Source: Endomychus coccineus
Lineage: Eukaryota; Arthropoda; Insecta; Coleoptera; Endomychidae
Direction of reading: 5' to 3'
Length of the DNA: 64,000 bases
Assembly (NCBI GenBank): GCA_958510875.1
Contig: OY294067.1
Span: 28,508,912 to 28,572,911 of the forward strand
A program made the translations under genes and the position numbers. Below the pieces are notes generated by a model that saw nothing but the letters and a program-made list of their open reading frames with translations, was not told the origin of the DNA and did not search any database. This document shows, one piece after another, positions 46,433-58,020 of this stretch (position 1 is its first letter; every line of letters begins with the position of its first letter).

Positions 46433-48305
46433 CAGTGGCGGCTCCTCGAAGGAGGCTAAGGAGGCTCAGCCTCCTCACCAATTTATCTTAATGATCATTC
46501 TCCATTTTATTTCCTGTTTCTCTAAATAATTTTTAAAATTTTACAATTAATTCCCCGTTCTCAGTAGTTATTTTTAATCTGGCAACAGTGCCCTGAGGCT
46601 AGACTCTCTATATATCTCAAACGCTGAGCATGTGTTGTTCAACGCAGTTGCCGTTTTTCCGACCAGTCCAAACGCCAACTGGGTAAATCAGCGAAAATGG
46701 CAACACCCTCTGGAGGCTAGCCTGCGGCAGCCGCTAGCAATCTATGAAATACGAGACGTGCGTTCTGCCGACTGCTGAGTAGGTCAGTCAGTGCTTGTTT
46801 ATGTGTTGTCACGCCACGCGAAGTAAGGTTAGATTGTTGTCTGTTGTAAATTTAAAATGAGTCTTAGTGAGTTAGTTGCTGCCTTATAGAAAATCCATTT
46901 AGTGAATTAACATACGATAAAAGTGTTTCTTTTAAATAAACGGCCTTTACCGGATTTGGAAGGATTAGTAATGTCAGGTAACTATCAAAATCGATCATTG
47001 TTAATACTAATAGTAGTATTGACAAGACGAAGTTTTAAAACAAATCATTGATTTCCCTGTAATGCTCCAACTCGATGGAATTTTACATCACGTGCAGTAT
47101 TTGCCATCCATAAAAATAAAGACAAATTAATTGAAACATTTGTATTAAATAGTGATGACTTTTCAACAGATCAGGTCATTAAATGCTGCTGTTGGTTTAA
47201 AATCTTATTTAGAAAATGAAGAATTTTTCTTGATACTTTTAAATTAATATTTGAACAAACTGATCTTATTTTTCAAATTTTACAACATAAATTCACTGAT
47301 ATAATTTATTCAAGAGATCGTTTGAAACATCTCATTGATAAAATTTCAAGTTTCCGTAATACAGAATTTCATTTTAATATTTTATTTGAAAATTTTTCAA
47401 CTGATGAGGCTCCTCCCGCGAAAAGGAGGAAAACATATAATTTGGTAGACAAGAAAATACATTATAAAAACAACTTTTTCATGAAATTTTAGATACTATT
47501 AGAGGTCAAATTGAAATTCGATTTTCCGATTTACATGAATTGAAGTTTTTCGACTTGACGAATAGAAGATTTTTCGAAACTTTTTCAAAAGAGTTTCCCA
47601 ATACACTTTTAGATAACTTAGTTCTAACTGAAATTTTTTGATAAAATAGCACGGCACAATGAATTATGCGTTATATACTCGGATAAAGATATTTTAGGCC
47701 AGTATGACAGTCACGCCGATATGATAAAATAGATGATAGACAATGATTTGCAACAAGTTTTACCTCAGTTTTATGAACTACTTTGTTTGACAGTCACCAT
47801 TTCTGTCACGTCGGCATCGGTGGAGAGATCATTTTCTACACTCAAACGAATTAAAACTTAGAAACCAAATACAATGGGCCAAAATCGTTTATACAATGTT
47901 AGTTTAATATCTATTGAAAAAGATTTAGTAAAACACTTAAAACAAAATGATACATTTTTTGATAATATTATTGATAATTTTTCGCAAACTTAAGACCGTA
48001 GAATTCCGTTAATATATAAAAAAAATTAATAAAATTAAAAAAAACAAAATATGAAAAATTCCAAAAAAAAAGAAAAAATATTAAAAATCCAAAAAAAAAA
48101 AAAAGACAAAAAACGAATAAAAAAATTTGTTGGCAAGAGAAACTCTATGCCTCCACGTTGGTTCTTGCTGGGTAACAATTAATTTTGTCACTGAAGTAGC
48201 TGGTACGGTCGCTGTGCAAAGGTTAAAAGGCTGTGAATAGAGTATATTTTTACAAAAACGTTTTATGTCCAGCCTCCTCTCTCAAAAATTCACGAGCTGC
48301 CACTG
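46433..48305 (+). mobile_element. hAT transposon (1873 bp) with 8-bp duplication
   Basis: Ends CAGTGGCGGCTCCTCGAAGG and, at the right, CACGAGCTGCCACTG; perfect 8-bp duplication TATTCATG (46425-46432 and 48306-48313). A palindromic GGAGGCTaaGGAGGCTcAGCCTCC tract lies just inside the left end. The A-rich tract at 48001-48125 is near its 3' end. It encodes a degraded transposase. Confidence 0.93.
46857..47993 (+). pseudogene. hAT transposase, degraded (ZMYM1-like group)
   Basis: Starts with MSLSELVAAL and a stop. Later pieces read KNNFFMKF, IEIRFSDLHELKFFDL, then the hATC dimerisation region FYELLCLTVTISVTSASVER and SFSTLKRIKT (47771-47860), NRLYNVSLISIEKDL, ending near 47993. The SVERSFS-LKRIKT core is diagnostic. 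Stops at many points and loss of most of the catalytic core show that it is inactive. Confidence 0.8.
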
Positions 48306-48700
48306 TATTCATGATATTATAAGAATATTGTGCCAATATTGTTCCGAAATATTGAGGTAATATTTTAGATATATATATAGTATCAATTGTAGGTACATTG
48401 TAATTGACGATATTGTGATATCAATCATAATTTTATATCATTACAATATGAAACAATAAAGAGAACAATAGAACATTCTTTATTGATTAATTCCACCTTC
48501 TACAGACATTACAAACATAAAAGCTAACATATGAACAAACAATATTGCGCAAATATATAAAACCAATATTGCTAATATATAAACATACAATATGGAATAA
48601 CAATATTGGTTCAATGTGAAATGATGTTCACAATTCAACATTGCACCAATCTAAATAATCAATGTAGAAACGATATTTATAGAATATTGTGTGCTACCTG

Positions 48701-50432
48701 AGGTAGTTTACATAATGTCTGTGACAATGGCTGCATCGCAGTTGAAAAGAGTTTTAGATAAGTTACAATTTAAAATATCCATACATGGTTCATTCATTTC
48801 ACATCTTATGCAAAGTAATGTTTTTTCTTAGAAATACTTTTAACTTATTTAAATTATACAGAATGATCCGGAAATTACCAATTTGGAAGGGAGTGTTTCA
48901 TATAAAATCGCAGCTTTTATTGGTTATCTCCGAAATGACCCAACTTAAAAAACATGTTTGGTGAGCAGATAATTTTAATTTTGTAATATTGTCATCAATT
49001 AAATTGTTTACATCTGTGCATAGTCCAATATGATAAAACTCATTCTATTTTCTTTTCAGCCTTCTTATCCGTAGTTCCGTGTTTTATTTTTTACGCAAAA
49101 ACTAAAATAGATAATAAAATTTTTGAAAGGATAAAAAAGTTTTGTGTTTGATGGGGCTACCTAAATAATATTTTTGATTTGAAAATTAAAAAAAAAAAAT
49201 TGTCTTCTGAATTGTAATAGGGGTAGTTTATTTAACCATATTCCGGTGAAGTATAAAATGAGGCAATAGATTGGAAATATTAGAATGGTCACAATAATTA
49301 CACACCAAATTTTTTTTTCAGTTGGGTCTTTTACAAGTTAATCAATAAGACCTACATTTTTAAAAGACCATACATTTTTATGCGAAGTCCAAATCAAAAA
49401 TCTTATAAACATAAGTGCATGCATATTATATTTATTTGCAAAACGTAGATCGCCCAGAGTTTTTTCTAGAGCATTGGTAAAATTGGAAAAATAGGGAAAA
49501 ATTTAAAAATCATCGAATTAAAACTGGAAATCTGAAAATATATTAATATATTGTTATATAATTTACATAATATATGTGTGTGAAAATTACATAAATATGT
49601 TTTCGCAGTATCTTTAAGGTAATCTAAATAATAAACAACGATTAATTACTTTTAAAAAAAATGCTCTAAATGTACAATGATGGATATCGTATTGCAGCAG
49701 GACTGCACGTTGCGTGGCTGCTGAATATTTAGCGAAATGCCCAACTCATTCACACAGTCACGAAATCTATGAAGCCGACCGACTTGAAATTATTTTCTAG
49801 ACGTATCGAAAATATCTCAGGCAAAAAGCGATGATATTCATTTGACAAAAAGTCGATAATTATGTTGTTCCATATGAAGCATTGCAATATGAGCGATTTC
49901 AATAACATTTGTCAAGAGAATAATCAACCATGACTGCTGGTAGTCGCCAAAGCCCTATAGCTTCTATCAAGAAATTATATTAAATTGAGAATTTATGGAT
50001 TAATATTAATTGAAACAGCCCACATTTTATTGGCATTGCTTCTTTATAACTTAGTCATGTCCTATTGCTTCGATTTCAAGTTGACGGCGATGGTTATCGT
50101 AGTGTAGAACATTTTACAAACCTGAAAATGAAACCGAGATTGTAAAACAGAGTAGGAAGAAATATCTAGGTAATTTAGAAGGTATGGAAACCTAATGAAT
50201 GCAGATCTCCAGCTGAGAGAAATCTTTTATTCGCATTACAAATCGCAAGTAGTAATTAAACACATTTTATTTCCTAATTTCTCTGATGATGGGTACTTGG
50301 TAGCTGAAAGGACTTTAGTACTTTAACAAAATTTTTAGTGGATAAGGATGATCATTTCTTATTTATTGGTGTTTAAAGAATGTTTGTTTTGGAGGAAAAA
50401 ATGTTCTATTCATATGTTATACTAGTTATATA
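48701..50432. other. Mostly unassigned, with a possible short exon
   Basis: 48862-48948 is a 29-codon open piece after a weak ATACAG acceptor (NDPEITNLEGSVSYKIAAFI then GYLRNDPT and a stop). I do not recognise it. The rest is AT-rich with a repeat copy at about 50255-50375. Confidence 0.3.
50283..50309 (+). ncRNA. Hammerhead-ribozyme-like core in dispersed repeat
   Basis: CTGATGA-T-GGGTACTTGGTAGCT-GAAA: both core boxes are present; stem II pairs GTAC/GTAGC imperfectly. It is followed by GGACTTTAGTACTTTAACA as in the 45.2-kb copy. Confidence 0.45.
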
Positions 50433-52290
50433 CAGGGTATTTCACGAGAGCCGTTCGTTAGAAGTTTTCGGGGTTAGAAAAAAAATTAAAATTCTGAAAT
50501 TTTGGGTTCCAGGGTTATCTAAGATTTTCTTTCTTTTCAAAATATTTCCAAGATCATACTACTTCCGGTTACACCAGATGTCGCCATTAACTTCCTTATT
50601 TTAAATGGAACACCCGGTATATTATTTCATTTTTAGATTTCTGAGAAATTTTCATAGTGGATTCCATCAGGTTTCCCTATACCTATTTTCAATTTTTTCT
50701 TAGATATCTTGATTTTTTTGAAAATTTTGACAGATGTAGCGCTGTTTTGAGCATTGCGCCCTTTAACCAATTTCAATTGGTGGAAAGCGCTTCTGGGGTA
50801 AACGGAAGCACAGGAATGATTCTTTCGAATGCCATATTGACAACTGATTTATCGCATACAGGGTATCCAACATTTAATGACCAATTACATCATTTTAAAA
50901 ATTGAAAAAGTTCGTTTTTTCAAATAGGACACCCCGTATTTTATTGGATGGTCGGATGCAGAATTTGATTCTGCATCGATTTGCTATAACATTCCCTATA
51001 CCTATTTCCAGTGGTTTTCTTGTTAATCCATATTTTTATCAAAAGGTGATCAAACTCCAAATGTTCTACCAAAATTTAAATGCGGCAAGATATCTGGAGA
51101 TACTGAGAGGGTTTGTTAGTGATTTTCTACATGCCCTACCTCCACGTGATAGAGCAAACAGTTGGTATCAGCTTGATGGTGCTCCAGCACATTCCACTAT
51201 AGCTGTACACCGGCAATTGTCACTGATGTTCGAGGATCGGTGAATTGGCCCGCGAGGACCTTGGAACTGGCCACCCAGTTCACCCGATTTGACCCCCTTG
51301 GATTTTTACCTCTGGGGTCGCATAAAAGAACTAGTGTACTCTAGGCCGGTACAAACTAGAGAGGAATTGTTGAACCGTGTTCACCATGCGCTTACTAATA
51401 TAAGTCCAGACGAACTTCGGAGGTCTGTTTCCCGAGGAGTATATGACAGAGTTATTCAGTGTTTGAACCAAAATGGAGGTCATATAGAACAATTATTGTG
51501 ATTTTACATTCTCTTATTATTTTTATCTTGTTCCAATTTTTCGTTTTTATTATATATTTCGTTCTAAATGTTATGTACTAATGTCATGTTCTAATTAAAG
51601 TAAATTTTTTACCGTCTCATTGATGTTTATTTGGCTTCGAAAGGCAAGCGATGTTTCGGTTTCTGCCAAAAAACCACATTAAAATAAAAAATATGGATTA
51701 ACAAGAAAACCACTGGAAATAGGTATAGGGAATGTTATAGCAAATCGATGCAGAATCAAATTCTGCATCCGACCATCCAATGAAATACAGGGTGTCCCAT
51801 TTGAAAAAACGAACTTTTTCAACTTTTAAAATGATGTAATTGGTCATTAAATATTGGATACCCTGTATGCGATAAATCAGTTGTCAATATGACATTCGAA
51901 AGAATCATTCCTATGCTTCCGTCTACCCCAAAAACGCTTTCCACTAATCGAAATTGGTTAAAGGGCGCAATGCTCAAAACAGCGCTACATCTGTAAAAAT
52001 TCTCAAAAAAATCAAGATATCTGAGAAAAAATTGAAAATTGGTATAGGGAAACCTGATGGAATCCACTATGAGATTTTCTCAGGAATCTAAAAATGAAAT
52101 AATATACCGGGTGTTCTATTTAAAATAAGGAAGTTAATGGCGACTTCCGGTGTAACAGGAAGTAGTATGATCTTGAAAATATTTTTAAAAGAAAGAAAAT
52201 CTTGGATTACCCTGGAACTCAAAATTTCAGAATTCTAACTTTTTTTTAACCACGAAAACTTCTAACGAACGGCTCTCGTGGAATACCCTG
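50433..52290 (+). mobile_element. Mariner element with 0.6-kb inverted repeats (DD41D, rosa-like)
   Basis: Ends CAGGGTATT-CACGAGAGCCG on both sides with TA duplications (50431-50432 and 52291-52292). The inverted repeats run about 605 bases (50433-51037 and 51687-52290) with only scattered differences, far longer than the roughly 30 bases usual in mariners. Only the 3' third of the transposase remains between them, so the 5' coding half appears to have been replaced by an inverted copy of the 3' end. The arms contain further internal ACAGGGT-like termini (near 50846 and 51786). Confidence 0.9.
51050..51501 (+). pseudogene. Mariner transposase C-terminal third, DD41D spacing
   Basis: The peptide contains NSWYQLDGAPAHSTIAVHRQ, then IGPRGPWNWPPSSPDLTPLD and FYLWGRIKELVYSRPVQTRE, ending CLNQNGGHIEQLL. 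Counting codons, the second catalytic Asp (in LDGAPAH) and the third (in TPLDF) are separated by 41 positions, the spacing of the rosa/DD41D clade. A TGA at 51241-51243 stands where related proteins usually have the Trp of WIG. The first catalytic Asp and the DNA-binding part are missing. Confidence 0.88.
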
Positions 52291-52426
52291 TAGGTAGTAG
52301 AAACACTGTTGACTATAAGAAATAAATGACGTCATATGTAACCATTTATTGTAACCAATTCTTTGAAATATTTTCCTGAATAAGTGACGCGCTATCTTCA
52401 TCTTTTCAAGAATAATTCATTTTAAC
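52291..52426. other. Spacer between mariner and foldback elements
   Basis: Short AT-rich stretch without features. Confidence 0.4.
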
Positions 52427-54373
52427 AAAGGACCCCGCAAATTCCTTACGAGAATTGGGTTTTGATGGATATTTCTGAATTTTTGATATGATGTAGTCCA
52501 TGTAATTCTGAACAAATGTTATCATTGCGCCAACCCCCAAAAATGAACAGATCCTCTGCTAGGGGGGGTTATATTTACATTTTACTCCTAATAGACTATT
52601 TATTTCTGAAGACGGGAACAATATTTTAACATGCTTCATTCTAGTTTATGTTGCATAATATGGTTCTTCTATCACAAAAAAATTTAGAAGTCCCCCCTTA
52701 CCCCTAAACCCCCCTTAAATAAAAAAAATATACCTTTTTCTGGATCACTTCAAAAATCATTGTAAAATGTTTTAATAAGCTTGAATACGGAATCCGCACT
52801 TGTATTTCAAAAATTAACTCTCCCCCAAATGGGGGATGCAAAAAAAATTTCCGTGGATTTTTCTGAATTTTTGAAATGATGTAGTCCATGTAATTTTGAA
52901 CAAATTTTATTTATACGCAAACCACGAGAAATGAACAGTTTTTCCGCTAGGGGGGGTTATATTTACATTTTACTCATAACAGACTTATTCATTTCTGAAG
53001 GCGAGTACAAAATCCTTACATGCTTTACTCCAGTTTATGTTGCATAATATTGTTCTTCTTCCATGAAAAAATGTTGAAGCCTCCCCTATCCCCCCAACCC
53101 CCATTTTTTAAAATAAAAAATACTAATTCCTGGATCACTTCGAAACCAATTGGAAAATGTTAAATAAGCTCAGATACGGAAACCGCACTTCTGTATCATA
53201 ATTGCGTCTGTTATCCACATTTAGAGGAGGTCTGTTTCCCACATTTCGCCGGATAACTGCTATTTCACGTTTATTTGCGTTTACTACTCCATGAAATCTT
53301 GATAGTTGCGCTGGGCGAAAAGATCTCTCGCATGCGTAACAATCCCCACGATTTAGGTACGTCATTAATTTTAGTAACCACAACCAGTAAATAAAACTAC
53401 AATAATGCAGAAAAGCACAACAATAATTACCACTAATCAACAAGATGACAAGACCCAGTGCATAAGTTTGGCAGTTCTTAAGGCAAGATAAAAGATTGCT
53501 CATAGCCGCCTCTAAATTAATTGCAATTGATAAACGCCCGTTCATTAGAATGAAGAAGCGAATGTAGTCCAAGCAAGCGTAGAAATTGAAGGAGTCATAA
53601 GAAGTGCCGTACGCGTCCATTTCAATCGAGATCATTTGAAGCCATCTTCCCGCCTTACAAAAATGCAAATAAACGTCAAATAGCTATATAAGTAGTTATC
53701 CGGCAAAATGTGGATAACAGATGCAATTATGATACAGAAGTGCGGTTTCCGTATCTGAGTTTATTTAAACATTTTTCAATGGTCTTCGAAGTGACCCAGG
53801 AATTAGTATTTTTTATTTTCAAAAAAGGGGGTTGGGGGATAGGGGAGGCTTCAACATTCCTTCATGGAAGAAGAACAATATTATGCAACGTAAGCCGGAG
53901 TCAAGAATGTAAGGCTTTTGTACCCGCCTTCAGAATTGAATAAGTCTGTTATGAGTAAAATGTAAATATAACCCCCCCTAGCGGAAAAACTTTTAATTTC
54001 TCGGGGTTTGCGGATGAATAAAATTTGTTCAGAATCACATGGACTACATCATATCAAAAATTCAGAAAAATCCACCGAAATTTTTTGTGCATCCCCCTTT
54101 TGGGGGGGAGTTCACAATTTTTTTATGGGAAAAGAACCATATTATGCAACATAAACTATAATGAAGCATGTTAAAATATTGTTCCCGTCTTCAGAAATTA
54201 ATAGTCTATTAAGAGTAAAATGTAAATATAACCCCCCCTAGCAGAGAATCTGTTCATTTTTGGGGGTTGGCGCAATGATAATATCTGTTCAGAATCACAT
54301 GGACTACATCATATCAAAAATTCAGAAATATCCACCGAGACCCAATTCCCGTAAGGAATTTGCGGGGTTCTTT
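52427..54373. mobile_element. Foldback element with modular tandem arms
   Basis: Ends AAAGGACCCCGCAAATTCC and the complement GGAATTTGCGGGGTTCTTT. Each arm (about 52427-53283 and 53662-54373) holds two diverged tandem modules of about 380 bases, each with GTAGTCCATGTAATT, a CTAGGGGGGGTTATATTTACA block and a C-rich tract. The centre (53284-53661) is unique and open in one frame. This resembles Drosophila FB organisation on a larger scale. Confidence 0.85.
53135..53668 (-). CDS. 177-codon ORF across the foldback centre, unknown
   Basis: The longest uninterrupted frame in this region. The central 125 residues come from the unique core and include YDSFNFYACLDYIRFFILMN, LEAAMSNLLSCLKNCQTYAL, a strongly hydrophobic stretch (GLVILLISGNYCCAF ... 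YWLWLLKLMTYL) that could form one or two membrane helices, and RGDCYACERSFRPAQLSRFH with a C-x2-C pair. The last 40 residues are arm sequence. I do not recognise the protein. A GTAAGG donor-like site near the 5' end of the core and the composition leave open that it is captured host sequence rather than a transposon gene. Confidence 0.3.
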   Translation of the reverse strand: MHFCKAGRWLQMISIEMDAYGTSYDSFNFYACLDYIRFFILMNGRLSIAINLEAAMSNLLSCLKNCQTYALGLVILLISGNYCCAFLHYCSFIYWLWLLKLMTYLNRGDCYACERSFRPAQLSRFHGVVNANKREIAVIRRNVGNRPPLNVDNRRNYDTEVRFPYLSLFNIFQLVSK

Positions 54374-55677
54374 CAAATTTTTGTTACATATCAATAACTT
54401 TCTACTGTTCTCAATCTGATTTAATAATAACAGCTTAGGTTAGTATTGTTGCGTCCCCAAGTACTTTTAAATGCATTCAAATCATATTATCAATTCATTC
54501 AATTATTTTCTTCTTTTAGCTCAATAAATGAGCATTTCAGATAACGTATTGAAATCATTCATTTCCGCTTAAAAGTAATCTATAGATCCTTCGCTACACG
54601 CGTTGCGCGGTAATGACAATTAATAACTTATCGATCACGTGTACTCGCTCTGTCGATTGTCTATTGAACAGTATTCTTTTAATGGTTAACAGAGAAACCA
54701 CTTGTATTAATTTTACAACCGCTACTAACTTATTTTCAACTTTTGAATCTAAATAATAACCTACGATATTTAGCTCCTGCTAACCATAGTTATCCTAGAA
54801 TATTACGCGATAATACAGCGTTAAACTTGAGTGACTTGACGACCACAGTAATCAACCAGAAGAAACCAGCAGGAGTAACTAACTACACTGTGATTTGGCT
54901 GTGCGTATCATACGTAAGGTAGAATCTTGAGATTTAGTTCGCATTTTAATTCAACCGCGATAATTATTACAGTTCACTTTTCTCATTTGAAACAAATTCA
55001 ATTCTGAGTTATTCCCGCGCGAAACAAGTATTATATGGAGATTGTTCGATGAATCCAGGATCATTGTGGTTTAAGGTTAGAAATATGAACATAATGATGA
55101 GAGTTTTCTACCCTGGCTTCAAGTCAGCAATTTGAACCGTTCTAGGACCTATTTGGGAACCTTCCGTATTTAGACACAGACTGTACCCAATGGACAATAA
55201 ACTATTAACATTACCTGATTCTAAGTATTTCTTCCGAAAATTTAATAGAATCGGTCATTAATTGATGAAAATCCTTTCTATACGTGAATAAAATAAGTTA
55301 CTAATTGGTTGGTTTTCATTAATATAATAAATATTCCTCTAACACGGTAGCTTCTTCAAACAAATATTCCAATCCAATGCAAAAGCTGCGGTGTGAACGA
55401 AAACATACCTTTTAATAGTTATTTTATTTATGTTTAATGGGAGCAAGTTCTTTGAGAATTTTGATTCTCCTTCAACCACACTGGAAAGAATAAGGGCGAA
55501 GGGTATTCACGAAATTAACAATCTATTATGATGTGAAGCTTCATATTTGTTATTCTCAATAAAAGTAGAATGTGAGGTGTAGCAGCTACACTATCTACGT
55601 AGTGATAGGACATTATTTCTAACAAAAATCTACCCTCACTTAAGGAGCGTCATTCTTCTCTACTTCAAGGGTCTTAC
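54374..55677. other. Downstream part of receptor gene B, last exon not identified
   Basis: A possible exon at about 55409-55480 on the minus strand has acceptor TATTCTTTCCAG and donor GTATG, but its phase does not fit the exon at 55678-55818 and its peptide is not receptor-like. Otherwise no gene. Confidence 0.35.
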
Positions 55678-55818
55678 CTTAACTAATAGCCGGTAATCTA
55701 CTTCAACCATTCGGAATGCACTAAGCTTCATTGATTCACTACTTGTATGCATCAAAAACATCAAGTATACGAACCTGCTTCTTTTATCCAATCTATACCA
55801 TGCTAGCATCTTCAAAGA
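55678..55818 (-). CDS. Odorant receptor gene B, C-terminal (TM6-TM7) exon
   Basis: A 141-base exon, 47 codons, phase 0 at both ends, with acceptor GTATAAG (55819 upward; weak tract) and donor GTAAGACC. It encodes SLKMLAWYRLDKRSRFVYLM, FLMHTSSESMKLSAFRMVEV and DYRLLVK. The W-x7-R followed by a hydrophobic stretch, then L-S-A-F-x3-V-x3-Y, is the classic C-terminal pattern of insect odorant receptors. An exon of about 40 codons for TM6 should lie between here and 58021, and one small last exon downstream. I found neither with confidence. Confidence 0.68.
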
Positions 55819-56120
55819 CTTATACAAATCCTCTGTCTAGAATGATAAATTATTAGAAACTCTATTCACAGACAATTCTATGTAAGTCTATGAAATAAAC
55901 AGATAACTAACAAAGGACAATCAACATTACGCTACTTTTCTGGGCACTCGTTAACTAATTCAGAAATGTTGGCCATTTTCATAATTGTATACTTTCAGGT
56001 ATAATATAGATTTTCGTACGATGAATCCAAGGTTATTTGAGAAAATTAGCGCTTATTACACAGGCTCCCGTTTGTTTTTATTCAGGTCAAACTTATTCCA
56101 ATCATTTTGTTCCTTGTTGG
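55819..56120. other. Receptor gene B intron, no exon recognised
   Basis: The minus strand is rich in stops. A missing TM6 exon could be here but is not visible. Confidence 0.4.
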
Positions 56121-56366
56121 CATTAGCGGATCCAGGGAGGGTCACGGGGGTCATGACCCCCCCATGATGAACAAAAAAAATTTTTTTTAGGAGAGTAAAC
56201 TGATATGGTAAAGACAAAAAATTGTAAGGTCAATTTATTTTGATTATATCAAGGATTTTAATTTAAACAATATCGTATGTGATTAAGACAAGCATCTGTC
56301 AATTTTAATGTATGCATGTCTGAGAGTGCCCCCCCCCCCAAAACCAAAAGTCTGGATCCGCGCCTG
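56121..56366. mobile_element. hAT-type MITE (246 bp)
   Basis: Ends CATTAGCGGATCCAGGG and, at the right, CTGGATCCGCGCCTG, flanked by a perfect 8-bp duplication CTTGTTGG (56113-56120 and 56367-56374). No ORF. Confidence 0.92.
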
Positions 56367-56699
56367 CTTGTTGGTTTCCGATTGTTTATTCAGTAACTAT
56401 ATCTGCAAGATATCTCTTTCAAGCTAAACCAGCACCCGATATAGGTCTTCAAATGCGACATTAATATTTAGAGATATGAGGATGAGAAAGGATAATCTTC
56501 ATCAGTGCATATATTTCCTGATAGTCGGTTTGAGTCAATCAAATATACCTACTATTAATTCGAAAGTTGAAATTTTTTTCCTCTTCGATACGGAGGTAAA
56601 CACTATGAGTCAATTTAGGTTCGACCTCTAGCTAGCACCCTCTTGTACTTATATATTTATAGTATATCAAGTGACTCGCCACATTGCGTCGATATAGGA
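56367..56699. other. Receptor gene B intron, no feature
   Basis: AT-rich, no exon recognised. Confidence 0.4.
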
Positions 56700-57236
56700 T
56701 AGTGCTAGACTGTAAAAAACTCTAACAATTGAAAAAAGTTATGTCGTTTGGCCTAAGTCCGATGTCATGAACTGAGACAAAACACTTTAATACATAGCAG
56801 GTGGTGGACCGCCAGGTCGCCATAAGTCAACTGTCATTGCGCGAAGAGGAAGGACTGTTAGTACTGAATACTAACGCGTAGTATAAAGAGGTATCAGAGA
56901 GAATAGTACAGAGGGTAGGATGGTGGTTGAGGTATCGTTCGAAAAGAGCTAGAATGTAGATTTGTCAAAAACTCTTAGAATTGAAAAAAGTGATGTCGTT
57001 TGCCGGGGGGGGGAGGGTGGCGGTTTCACAGAAGATTGGGGAAAAATCGTTTCACTAATTAATTTTAAATTTTCAAATAATTTTGACATCGATGCTTAGT
57101 AGGAACTGTGATTGGTTCTTTTCAATTCGAGCGAATATGCTATATGTTGACTCTTTACAACCATCACATGTGGCATCCACAAGGAAGGAAGACTGCATTT
57201 GGTTCATAGTCATAGTTAATTGTCCTTGTCGTTAGG
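56700..57236 (+). repeat. Dispersed repeat R, uninterrupted copy
   Basis: Matches 37310-37703 at its left and 42275-42430 at its right with only AAATTTTCAAATAATTTTG-like sequence between. It is the reference (empty-site) version of the copy that holds the 4.55-kb transposon. Confidence 0.8.
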
Positions 57237-57239
57237 TCT

Positions 57240-57337
57240 TCGACTGACGCGCCACCTATGCAACAGATGACGCTTAGCGAACTCACTTCTCACATAGGAA
57301 ACAGCCTCGAGTTCCCAGACCTGTATATACGACCGTG
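57240..57337 (-). mobile_element. M1-family MITE, partial inverted copy
   Basis: Reverse complement of the first 100 bases of 13498-13783, ending CCCAGACCTGTATATACGAC-CGTG. Its other half is missing. Confidence 0.8.
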
Positions 57338-57650
57338 GTTCATACGTAAAATTCCATAGCAGATACAGACAATTACTCCATAGAATTATAGATGTTGTAA
57401 CAACAGAAGTCTACAATTACATCTCCTATAGGTTCATAGAGGAAGTACCATAGCAAATACAGGCACATAGTATAAGTGGTGGAATCAAAACAATGAGATA
57501 CGAAGACGAACGGGTGAGACTATCGTTAGTAGATTAGACCTCGTTAGTAGTTTAGACAATAAGAACACTCAGGGGAGAAGAGCTTCGAAATATGGGTTAG
57601 CCAATAACAACAAGTACACAAAGAAGGGGAGCCTCGGGATAAGGTTAGCA
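57338..57650. other. Spacer between M1 copies
   Basis: Two imperfect copies of a 34-base sequence (CATACGTAAAATTCCATAGC-AGATACAG at 57340 and a version at 57433). On the minus strand each encodes a short VIVCICYG-like peptide that faintly recalls a receptor TM6 segment but lacks splice support. Confidence 0.35.
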
Positions 57651-57916
57651 CACAGTCGTATATACAGGTCTGGAAACTCGAGACTGTTTCCTATGTGAGA
57701 AGTGAGTTTGCTAAGCGTCATCTGTTGCGTAGTACGAAAAGGGTGGCGCATGAGTCGAGGGATGTTCTCTGGCACGTAAACGACCGTGTTTGAACAATAT
57801 GGCGCCTAATCCTGACAACATAATTCGATCCATATGCCAGCTGGTGGCTGAGCGAGGGACTACGAGTTTGGCGACATGTAAGAGACTCATGTCAAACATT
57901 GAGTTTCCAGACCTGT
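57651..57916 (+). mobile_element. M1-family MITE, nearly full copy
   Basis: Colinear with 13498-13783 (TTCCTATGTGAGAAGTGAG, CATCTGTTGCGTAG, GCGAGGGACTACGAGTTTGG). The right end is cut short at CCAGACCTGT, and there is no clear duplication. Confidence 0.82.
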
Positions 57917-58020
57917 TAACAACAAGTTAGGATATATTGGAGCGAAAAGATTATTTATCTTTTTAAAAGATTATTTTCGATATAATGGGAGATGAGTTCG
58001 TAATTTTGTTCTATTCTTAC

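Larger units (their letters stand above)
46386..48700. mobile_element. AATATT-rich MITE split by a hAT transposon
   Basis: Ends CAGGTAGCACAAAAT (46386) and ATTGTGTGCTACCTG (to 48700) are inverted repeats. After removing the hAT element at 46433-48305 (and one duplication) the MITE is about 430 bases, very rich in AATATTG/CAATATT motifs. No ORF of its own. Confidence 0.75.

Noticed and set aside
48001..48125. Poly(A) tail of a retrogene
   Set aside because: The A-rich tract lies inside the hAT element ends (46433-48305) after the transposase remnant; no retrocopy precedes it.
55409..55480. Possible last exon of receptor gene B
   Set aside because: Good splice signals, but phase does not follow from the preceding exon and the peptide lacks the Tyr-Ser-x-x-x-Leu-Leu type ending.
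57340..57470. VCICYG peptides as a TM6 exon
   Set aside because: Two short copies derive from a local 34-base repeat, with an upstream stop and no convincing splice sites.
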